Positions 55,911 to 64,000 of a stretch of DNA of 64,000 bases are shown here, in pieces. The DNA is from Haliotis asinina (Eukaryota; Mollusca; Gastropoda; Lepetellida; Haliotidae), in the NCBI RefSeq assembly GCF_037392515.1, contig NC_090290.1:1224478-1288477 (forward strand). Reading direction: 5' to 3'. The translations under genes were made by a program, and so were the position numbers. The first letter of the stretch is position 1. Each line of letters opens with the position of its first letter. The notes beneath the pieces are model-generated. The model searched no databases. It was not told where the DNA came from and was given only the letters and a program-made list of their open reading frames with translations.

Positions 55911-56545
55911 AAGCAGCTGGATATTGTCAACATACTGACATACTCACTGAAGATTTTCAACATACTTGCATACTAACTGGACATTATTAACATACATACA
56001 TACTTACTGGATACTGTCAACATACATACATACTTACTGGATACTGTCAACATACATACTTACTGGATATTGTCAACATACACACATACTTACTGGATAC
56101 TGTCAACATACATTCATACTTACTGGATATTGTCAACATACATACATACTTACTGGATACTGTCAACACACATACATACTTACTGGATACTGTCAACATA
56201 CATATTTACTGGATATTGTCAACATACTTACATACTTACTGGATACTGTCAACACACATACTTACTGGATATTGTCAACATACACACATGCTTACTGGAT
56301 ATTGTCAACATACATACATACTTACTGGATACTGTCAACATACATACTTACTGGATATTGTCAACATACACACATACTTACTGGATATTGTCAACATACA
56401 TACATACTTACTGGATATTGTCAACATACTTACATACTTACTGGATACTGTCAACATACATACTTACTGGATATTGTCAACATAGTTACATACTTACCGG
56501 ATATTGTCAACATACATACTTACTGGATATTGTCAACATACATGC
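55911..56545. repeat. 26/30-bp minisatellite, about 22 copies
   Basis: Unit TTACTGGATATTGTCAACAT followed by ACATACATAC; units are 30 bp, or 26 bp when one CATA is missing. GGATACTG and GGATATTG variants are mixed. The first units (55917-55990) are more diverged. Because 26 and 30 shift the frame differently, all three forward frames stay open; the predicted Tyr/Ile/Leu/Thr proteins are artefacts. Confidence 0.92.
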
Positions 56546-56550
56546 CAGAC

Positions 56551-56700
56551 TAGTAGTATAACGGTTCCAAATCACTTCAAATATAAGCCTTATACTTATC
56601 AATAACATACAGTTAGTAATTCAGACTTACGCGGATTATTGATAAGTATAAGCAGGCTTATGTTTGAAGTGGTTTAGAACCGCCATTACTTCTACTACTC
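56551..56700. repeat. Hairpin element (inverted repeat arms of about 55-65 bp)
   Basis: The left arm from 56551 (AACGGTTCCAAATCACTTCA, AATATAAGCCTTATACTTAT, CAATA) pairs with the right arm to 56700 (TATTGATAAGTATAAGC, GGCTTATGTTTGAAGTGG, TAGAACCGCC). A 3-base insertion is in the right arm, and the loop is about 30 bases. It immediately follows the minisatellite. Confidence 0.8.
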
Positions 56701-58474
56701 AGACTCCATACGCTGGGTCATGTCAAAGCTGAAGAAAGACATCAAATGACATTATGAATTTTTATGATTTAAGGATCTTTGGGACGATAAATCAGGTCAT
56801 ATAAATGGAAACGAGCTCCTTTGTGACAGACTTTTCAATAAAGGATTTCATCCATGAAACATATGTCAGAACTATAATGAAAAGGGATGTCATGAAATAC
56901 TTAACCAGATTGTGCCCTTGAAGCCTCTCCTTTCATATTGAAAATGAACACTACAACAGACCCCCTCACCACCTTGGGACACTGAGTTTACAACTCCTGC
57001 CCACATGAAACGAAATCAAGTATCACGCTTTCCAGAATAAATGAGACACTACTATATGATCACTAAATGTTCTTCTCTAATGGGGTGTAATATCAGTACC
57101 TTCTATAAGTTTTGGTCGTCACGGACTGTTTATATATATATATATATATACAATTTCTCTTTATAAATTTGAATCTTCATGTCATTTACTGTTTCTGCCA
57201 ATATTTCATTGTGCCTATATTTTGTTAACCTGGATGCCAGCGGTTACGTTTCTGAAAAGCCTGTAAAATCTATGATAAAAATTATAAGAAAAAGGAAACG
57301 AAACTCACTTCCTCTCCGAATGTTCACTAAATGAAGGCAACAGATACGTAATCAAACAAACTTATATTTACAGAAATCCCACAAACGCCAAATATTCATT
57401 TAACTCCCCACCCCAACTTATTAGTTTACCAATTTTATATCACAGCTTATTATTTGCCTATGTGTTATAAATATGTTTTAAATGTTTGTGCCTCATAAGT
57501 CAGGATATGAACGGATGTTAAACATTATCTTAATTGGTTGTACAGTTGTATCGTAATTTTATGGGTAACGTAGCACTACGATAAAGCAAGTACGGATGAG
57601 ACTAAACCGTGACGTAATATATAAGCTATCGTTACGCACTGGGGTGAACCGTCAAGTTAGGCACACAACTGTTGCACAAATATTGAAAGATTGTTGGCTT
57701 TTTTCCAATAACACGTAAATATAGAGCTTCCCACACCTGTATTTACGTTAGACGGTAATACTTTCCCGACAGCTAGTCACAGTGAATAGTGAATCATAAC
57801 ACAAACAAAATAATGCAGTTACAAAACACAAACAATACAGTACCTGTCATTTACCAAGATGATAACTTTATGTCCTTATGAAATCACATGAATTAAGATT
57901 AAAGGTTCTCCCGTATTTGCATGGAATCTCTGTACATGAAAACATCAGATTGTAGTTAAGGAAAACATGACCCTGCCACAGGCGATATTGCGTTAGGTTT
58001 GAAAAACATTTTATTTTCATTATTTCTTCCTTAGTATGTACTGTGGACGCCACATTTGCTTGGAAAATGGGTTTCCCGAATATCGCCGGGGCGCGTTACT
58101 GGGTTTACGGAACTGAGACTGGAAGAAGTCAACTCCTGGGGATGGCAGATTGAATTCTTTAGCAATGTCGATTTGGCCTTATTGATGCAAAGCATTTCAC
58201 ATGTATCTGGCATTTAGCAGCTTTCTGAACTGTCTAAGTCATGTGTTATGTTACCAGAGTTATGTGACGGTCTCTACTGGACAGGGCGTATGAACGAAAC
58301 CGATGTTGAAGGGCAAGTATACATGATCTGTGATCATAGGTATGTAGACTCGGGTAATATCATATTGCATTTTCACCGTGAAACGTTGATGGGTGTGTGA
58401 CAGTGAAATAAACCAGCAATTGGATGATGGATTGACGATAACATGAATCACTATACGGAATCACTATATGTGTG
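56701..58474. other. No recognisable gene
   Basis: Contains (TA)11 at 57131-57152 and a relic satellite unit at 57588-57650 (separate entry). Frames at 57868-58053 (-) and 58031-58213 (-) are unrecognised. Confidence 0.45.
57588..57650. repeat. Relic of the 43-bp satellite outside the array
   Basis: GGATGAGACTAAACCGTGAC and CTATCGTTACGCACTGGGGT align with the satellite unit (GGATGGGAGTCAGCCGTGAC, CTATCGCTACATAGGGATGG). The TTACGCACTG piece matches the diverged last unit at about 55595. It lies 2 kb beyond the array end. Confidence 0.55.
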
Positions 58475-58614
58475 CGAGAGAATGAGAGAGAGAGAGAGAG
58501 CAAGGGAGAATGAGTTAGAGAGTGAGAGAGTGAATGAGTGAGACAGAATGAGAGAGAGATAGAGAGAGATAGAGAGAGGGAGAGGGGAGCGAGAAGGGGA
58601 GGGGAGAGGGAGAG
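58475..58614. repeat. Purine-rich (GA)n tract
   Basis: Imperfect GA and GAGAGG runs for about 140 bases. The bottom strand reads as Ser/Leu repeats. Confidence 0.93.
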
Positions 58615-58654
58615 TTCCGACTTGTAGGCCATCACCATTAGTTAGGTTTGAACA

Positions 58655-58790
58655 CCCCTAAGGATCCTGCTAGTAATTGGTCTTCAGCAAGTCATGCTCC
58701 TCATAAGAGGCGACAAATGGGATCAGGTGGTCATGTTAAATGGCGCGGTCGACCCGGTGTGAATCAATTGATTTTCAGGTCGTGACGGTA
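58655..58790 (+). repeat. Family A SINE, head fragment
   Basis: ACCCCTAAGGATCCTGCTAG, TAATTGGTCTTCAGCAAGTC, ATGCTCCTCATAAGAGGCGA and CAAATGGGATCAGGTGGTCA. The tail half is missing. Confidence 0.75.
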
Positions 58791-59090
58791 TTACTTACAG
58801 ATCGGTGGGATGCAGATAGCTGGAATACGGATGTTAAACCACAGTGAAGGAAACAGGCTTTGCGCTGACTCTTTGAAGCTTACACAAAAGCGACATCAGC
58901 GGATACCACAGCCTTTCTCAGTCGTCGTGAACAACATCTCAGAAACGACTGAACCTATACTGCTGATATCACACATAGATATTCACCTGCATGCTAACAT
59001 TCAACTCGACCAAGATATTTGATGTGACAGTGACACCTACAACTTCAGATAAGGAATTTGTTTGCTTGTATGCTGTTTGCATATTGCAAT

Positions 59091-59330
59091 GTTACAGCTG
59101 TATGGCGTCGGTCTGTAAATATTTGAGTTTGGACCAGACAATCCAGTGATGGACATCACTAATGCAGGGACGAGAGATAAGGACGTCCGAGGACCTAACC
59201 ATCTTACACTTTAGCAAGATTATTTAAAAGGGCAGTTTGGACACGATGACATGTGACAACCAAGTCAGCGAGCCTGACCGACAACCCCCATGTAAGGGTT
59301 TGCTTATGACCTGAACAAACCATGAAATTA
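59091..59330 (-). repeat. Family A SINE, rearranged
   Basis: ACAGCTGTATGGCGTCGGTC, TTGAGTTTGGACCAGACAAT and CCAGTGATGGACATCAC, then about 80 unrelated bases, then GACATGTGACAACCAAGTCA and GCGAGCCTGACCGACAACCC. Confidence 0.78.
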
Positions 59331-59997
59331 TCATGTGTTATTAAGTGACATTGTATAATCTGGTAATCTGAAAATACGATTGTGTAATCTTGCTCGTCAA
59401 AGTATTGCAGTGTGAATAATATGAACTGGGTTTATTGTAAATGGGTCACCAAATCTTTAGTCTTCGAGAATGGACATACGTCATTTGAGATAGTATTACA
59501 ACCAACCATTGTCCAGACGGAAGAGCTATGGTGAGGCAGTTTCAGCAGGTGAAGACCAACTCTCACTGAACGGGAACGAAGACAGATAGTGTTGATGGTG
59601 CGCTTCCCCACCGAGGACAGACGGAACTGTCAACACAGTAAACTAACGCTGACTAAAGCTGACACGTGATAGGTAGTATTTGAATGGTTTTTTTTCTCCA
59701 GAAAATACTCAGCAATGTTCAAGGTTTGCCTTCAGACCACCTGCTGAAGCGTGTTTGACACTCACAAGTATCGGCTACCGTCGTGAATGATCAGATGGAG
59801 CAATATAACCGAACCGCTAGCTTGATACGAAAACGTTAATTACATGATCCTGCGTCAGACCCGAGGGACAAGTTGACAATAGATTATCTGATTAGTTGTC
59901 ATCGGGCAGTCTAGGTGACATGATTAATGAGGTCCCACCGGTGTTGAGCGTTTGTCATAAGAATCTACAGAATGTCCACCCCAAATACTGGACATAT
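59331..59997. other. No recognisable gene
   Basis: Nothing identifiable up to the target duplication of the retrotransposon at 59998. Confidence 0.4.
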
Positions 59998-60650
59998 TGC
60001 TTGTAGAACATCACTGTTTGGATAAAATTTATAATTTTACTATATGCCGATGATGCTGTCTTGGTAAATGACAATCCCGATGATTTGCAGTTGTCTCTGA
60101 ATTCATTTTACGACTACTGTAGTCAGTGGAGGTTAAAAGTAAATCTCTCTAAAACCAAAATCGTTGTATTCGGTAGTGGCCCTTCCCAAAAACTCGAAAA
60201 GAAACTACGTTTTACTTACGGGGGCGAACCAATCGAAATTGTTGATAGCTATACTTACCTTGGTATCAAGCTTCACCGTAATGGACGATTTCTAAATGCA
60301 ATCAAAAGTCTTGTAGAAAATGCAACTAAAGCAATGTTCTCTCTTCTAAAAAGAGCACGTAATTTGAATCTACCTTTAGATTGTTTGATGTCAGCTTTCG
60401 ACACAATGATAGCTCCCATATTAATGTATGGTTCAGAAATATGGGGTTATGAAAGCTTATTGTTAATTGAAAAAACACATTTGAAATTTCTAAAATACGC
60501 CAGTGGTCTTAGAAACTCAACTCCCAACTATATGGTATATGGAGAATTTGGAAGATATCCTCTATACATTAAAATATATAAAAGAATTATCTCACTCTGG
60601 CATAAAATAGCTATAAACCCACTCAATATGAAACTATCAACTATGTTATA

Positions 60651-61947
60651 CAGTATGGTTCAAAATTATTGAGAATAGCTAAAGCATTTCATATTATTAA
60701 ACGAGAACAAATCAGATAAAATTGAATGTATTGTGAAAGTGAACTGACCTTTTCATGTTGTGTAGGTAACAATTTAATATTTTATCAAGTCTCCTTGAGC
60801 TTCACGGCACAGTCTAAGACGGGTAGGCATACTTCCTATCAGAGAGGTTAGTGTCTCGTGAGTTATGCTGTCCCAGTATCGGACCACTTCTCTCTTCATG
60901 TCTTCAATTTTTGTCAACCCCTTTTGATTCACACATTCCTTCATCATCCCCCAAATGTTCTCAATGGGATTTAAGTCAGGACTATATGCAGGAAATGGTA
61001 ATGCAGTCACATTTTTCTCCTGAAACCACTGCTTGGCATGTTTTGCGGTGTGTTTAGGATCATTATCTTGCTGCAAAATCCAGTCATTTCCATAAAACAC
61101 ATGTGCACTTGGAAGGAGAAAATTATCTAATATGTTAGTGTAGTGTTGACTTGTCAGATTTCCCTCAAACACACACAGCGGGGTCGTTCCTAATAAGGAT
61201 ATCCCTCCCCATACATGAAACTTTGGGCTGTATTTAGGTCGTCGATACAACGGTGCTGACGCAGACTTTGTCCATATTTTCACATTATTGGGATATACCC
61301 ATATTGAGCTTTCATCAGTAAAAATCACATTTTCCCAGTCAAAGTTTTCATGTGCCAAACACCACTCAACACGCCTGTCTTTATGTTCTTGTTTCATGAG
61401 AGGAGAAGGAATTCCAGTCTTTTTCTCCCATCCAAGATCAATCAAATGTCTTCTAACTGTAGATTTTGATACAACTGTTGATCCCCTTTCTATCATTTCA
61501 TACCTGATGTTGGAGATGCTTGCCCTTTGCTTTTTAGACGCTAAAATTCCCAGCCGGACGCGATCTGAGAAGTCCAATTTTCTGGGTCTCCCTGCTCCTT
61601 TCTGGTGCCCAAAATCCTTTCCCTCTTTAAAATTCTTCCTAATCCTATACACAGTAGAAAGAGGAGTTCCTGTTCTCTCTGCCAATGTATTTACATCATC
61701 AATTCCTTGATTACACAACTCAAAAATCAACCTTCTTTTATCCTCAGCAGACATTGTTGACAGTGCTGAGGAAAATGACGTCTGCTACAAATTCAGGGGA
61801 GGTAACTCTAATTGTACTATACTCAGTAGGTCAAGATGAGTTACCTCCCTTATACCATTACTTAGTTTTAAGTATCAGTGAATCAGTTGAGGTGTTAGGA
61901 TAGCTCAAAGTAAGAAGAAAAATTCTCAATAATTATGAACCAGACTG
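60651..61947 (-). mobile_element. Tc1/mariner transposon, intact copy 2 (1297 bp), inside the retrotransposon
   Basis: Ends are CAGTATGGTTCAAAATTATT (60651) and the complement of CAGTCTGGTTCATAATTATT (to 61947). TA flanks at 60649-60650 and 61948-61949. Same length as the copy at 44361-45657, so no indels separate them. Confidence 0.96.
60774..61754 (-). CDS. Tc1/mariner transposase, intact, 326 aa (copy 2)
   Basis: The same DD34E enzyme as at 44484-45464, with D147, D230 and E265 and the GRPRK linker all kept. It differs at positions 26 (Glu), 103 (His) and 204 (His). Upstream is the element's own short leader and end repeat; the downstream end repeat lies 123 bases past the stop. An open frame in a copy that interrupts another dead element indicates recent arrival rather than host recruitment. 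Confidence 0.95.
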   Translation of the reverse strand: MSAEDKRRLIFELCNQGIDDVNTLAERTGTPLSTVYRIRKNFKEGKDFGHQKGAGRPRKLDFSDRVRLGILASKKQRASISNIRYEMIERGSTVVSKSTVRRHLIDLGWEKKTGIPSPLMKQEHKDRRVEWCLAHENFDWENVIFTDESSIWVYPNNVKIWTKSASAPLYRRPKYSPKFHVWGGISLLGTTPLCVFEGNLTSQHYTNILDNFLLPSAHVFYGNDWILQQDNDPKHTAKHAKQWFQEKNVTALPFPAYSPDLNPIENIWGMMKECVNQKGLTKIEDMKREVVRYWDSITHETLTSLIGSMPTRLRLCREAQGDLIKY

Positions 61948-62672
61948 TATAACTTTGTAACATCATCTTTACCGAACGTTGTAAACCAATTACAATGGTT
62001 TAAACGTGTTAAAGATATTTTAGATAATTGTGGACTTTCAGAAATATACAAAAACCCTTTTCTTTGCTCAACTGAATACTTGGTATCTAAAATAGAATTA
62101 ACATTAAAAGACCAGTATTTACAATATTGGCATTTTGAACTGTCCTCCAGTACCAAAGGTAAATTCTATCAAACTGTTAAAGACACTATATTATTTGATA
62201 ACTATCTGTTTCTTCCTAAAGAAATACATATATTTCGATTCTTAAATTCAAGCTGTCTAACCATAATCTATCCATCGAAACAGGACGCTGGTCCAATACC
62301 CCAAAAGAAAATAGACTTTGTAAATTTTGTGATTCTCCGTCTGTTGGGGACGAATTCCATTATCTTTTTAAATGCGAAGCTCTTCTCCAACAGCGGGTGA
62401 TGTACATCCCAGAATACTTCTAGAAATGGCCAAATGCATTCAAACTAAAAAAAACTATTCTCAGTACAGAAAACAAAACACATTAAAAACCTCTCTAAGT
62501 TTTTGAATACTCTTTCTAGCATGCTCAAATTGTAGTTTTTGCACTTCAATTTATGAGATGTTTTATCCGCCATCTTGATTGAAGATACATTTCCATCTAC
62601 AATGTTTTCTCATGTACCACCGTAGGTGGGTCTTTTTCGAGAATAAACTGTTCTGTTCTGTTCTGCTTGTAG

Positions 62673-63399
62673 TTTGACTGGATATTAAGTAACCAAAACA
62701 CATAGATCAGTTGTATTTACTTGGTTGGTTTAAAGGAAATATGAATCGGAGCACATCTTAGGAGGGACATTTTTCCAATGTCGCGCATTTTATAGATGGG
62801 TGGTAATGCGACCAATTTAGACATTGAAAATTGTCTCAAAGCGAGACAACGCGTAACAGTGCAAAAACAAATGGCGAAGCTGTCGTGTTTTTGAATTGTC
62901 GCACTGGGATTAATGTAGCTGCCTTTTGCGACGACGCGACAATATCACTTCTGGAACTCCATGTAAAGGAGATGAGAAACAGGATTCACCAAAATCATCA
63001 CACTTTTATTGTAGCATATGTGTTTCTTGTTACTTAATTGTTGCATTGCTGCGTGAGTGTGTCAGGGCGTGTGCTAGTTGGTTTTATGCCTGCTCCGATA
63101 AGACACCATGTTTAACATATAATTACTCACTCACACTCATTATATTCACTGCGAACGCCAGCCAGGGTAACAACAAGTCCCATCCTTTTGACGTCTTTTG
63201 ACATTACATGGCTAGGATGAAACAAGTGACCTTTCGAGGGACATATAAAAGAAGGGGTTCCAGGTAGTGAACATTTGAGACTCGAACACTTTGGGTTTGT
63301 CTCCGTCATGTAACCAAAATACCATAAAAGGGACATGACTCACTTCATTCACTCTCTCACCGGGATACCTGACTGATTTACTTTTTGTGTTTTTTGTTT
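62673..63399. other. No recognisable gene
   Basis: Overlapping frames at 62831-63037, 62926-63201 and 63127-63336 (-) show no motif. Confidence 0.4.
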
Positions 63400-63560
63400 A
63401 AGGCAACACCCATCGACATTCCAGCTATATGGCACCGGTCTGGACTAGACAATCCTTTGGTCAGAAAATCAATCTACACAAACGGGCTACCAGTATATGT
63501 GATGCAATGCGTGGGTTTCTGAACTCCAGTTCTAATCCAGATCCAGGTCATAGACAGTAG
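63400..63560 (-). repeat. Family A SINE, shortened
   Basis: GACATTCCAGCTATATGGCA, CCGGTCTGGACTAGACAATC, TCAATCTACACAAACGGGCT, GTGGGTTTCTGAACTCCAGT and CTAATCCAGATCCAGG. The central block is lost. Confidence 0.75.
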
Positions 63561-63654
63561 TGCATCATGTCATCTGACACGTCACCCGTCCCAGCCATCC
63601 TCAAACGCTACTCAACAAAGAAACATGGACGGAGACTTGTAAAGAATATACATT

Positions 63655-63905
63655 TTCTAAATACCTTATTCTCGGGAGGATTCTGGTTCTAAATGACATT
63701 TTTAGCAACCCATGCATGTTGTAAGATGCGATTAACGGGATCGCGTGGTAAGACACGCCGACTTGGTAGATACATATCACATATTCTAATTGCGTACATT
63801 AATGATTATGCTGTTGATCACTCGATTATCTGGTCCAGACTCGACTATTTACATATAGCTGGTATACGCTGAATGAGCCGTTAAACTAAATTCACTTGCT
63901 TTAAT
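63655..63905 (+). repeat. Family A SINE, nearly complete
   Basis: GATTCTGGTTCTAAATGACA, AACCCATGCATGTTGTAAGA, TGCGATTAACGGGATCGCGT, TTGATCACTCGATTATCTGG, TCCAGACTCGACTATTTACA and the tail GAGCCGTTAAACTAAATTCA. It is head-to-head with the copy at 63400-63560. Confidence 0.85.
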
Positions 63906-64000
63906 TACCTGAACTAAATATTGCAGAATAACGACATCCTCCAAATGAAATTTGTTAGTTCCTCTTTATAACGGTAATCAATAAAATTTTGATTAAAGAC

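Larger units (their letters stand above)
60022..62400 (+). pseudogene. Reverse transcriptase C-terminal half of the non-LTR element, interrupted
   Basis: Segment 1 (60022-60650) has the palm motif YADD at 60043-60054, then WRLKVNLSKTKIVVF, YTYLGIKL, APILMYGSEIWG and PNYMVYGEFGRYPLYIKI, all standard for the region after the catalytic Asp pair. Segment 2 resumes at 61950 in the same frame when the transposon and one TA are skipped. Near 62242 a frameshift moves the frame, after which a zinc-knuckle-like CKFC-x9-HYLFKC reads at about 62311-62370. The N-terminal endonuclease and most of the polymerase fingers are absent because of the 5' truncation, so this copy is dead. Confidence 0.85.
60007..62663 (+). 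mobile_element. 5'-truncated non-LTR retrotransposon, split by a Tc1-type insertion
   Basis: Flanked by the 9-base direct repeat TGCTTGTAG (59998-60006 and 62664-62672), a likely target duplication. It begins inside the reverse transcriptase just before YADD, as in typical 5' truncation, and ends in a short (CTGTT)n tail at about 62648-62663 after an AATAAA. About 1.36 kb of retrotransposon sequence remains once the 1297-bp transposon and its duplicated TA are set aside. The clade is not resolved. Confidence 0.85.

Noticed and set aside
55966..56561. Frames of 195 and 163 codons with repeated TYWILST-like peptides
   Set aside because: Three overlapping forward frames are open across the same minisatellite, which shows the openness comes from the repeat unit.

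Overview
This is nuclear DNA from an animal, most likely a gastropod mollusc of the abalone (Haliotis) type. Three things point there. (1) Coding DNA is sparse, AT-moderate and eukaryotic, with 3' splice sites next to the coding exons. (2) About two dozen short retroposons share a tail that reads GGCGTAAAACTAAACTCACTC (or its reverse), which I remember as ubiquitous in abalone genomic sequence; that is recall, not a search. (3) The two receptor genes resemble the peptide-receptor families expanded in lophotrochozoans. There are no rRNA genes, no convincing functional tRNA genes, no operons and no CRISPR arrays.

Only two host protein-coding genes are well supported: rhodopsin-class GPCRs at 10729-11769 (+) and 21995-23140 (-). 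They are clear paralogs that face each other across about 10 kb. Each has its whole reading frame in one exon, entered through a 3' splice site just upstream of a well-placed ATG. Both have Glu-Arg-Phe instead of DRY and NFYLY instead of NPxxY.

Most of the rest is mobile and repetitive DNA. Four Tc1/mariner-type transposons have recognisable ends and TA target duplications: a decayed copy (30190-31401), two nearly identical intact copies (44361-45657 and 60651-61947), and a different intact one (45664-47275) that abuts the first intact copy through a TATATA bridge. The second intact copy sits inside a 5'-truncated non-LTR retrotransposon (60007-62663). Older reverse-transcriptase scraps lie at 16.5 kb and 40.6 kb, and a broken THAP zinc finger at 40.2 kb. 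Non-autonomous elements with long inverted repeats lie at 4951-6329 and 50816-51739, and small hairpin elements at 3669-3810 and 56551-56700.

Tandem repeats are prominent. A 43-bp satellite of about 91 copies (51740-55625) runs almost without indels and starts at the end of the 50.8-51.7 kb element. It is followed by a 26/30-bp array (55911-56545). Others are a 44-bp array with a dimeric higher-order pattern (28731-29300), a 36-bp array readable as a 12-residue peptide repeat (26961-27160), a G-rich array split by a SINE (13385-14786), and several microsatellites. Long stretches between these hold only short open frames that I could not assign to any family.
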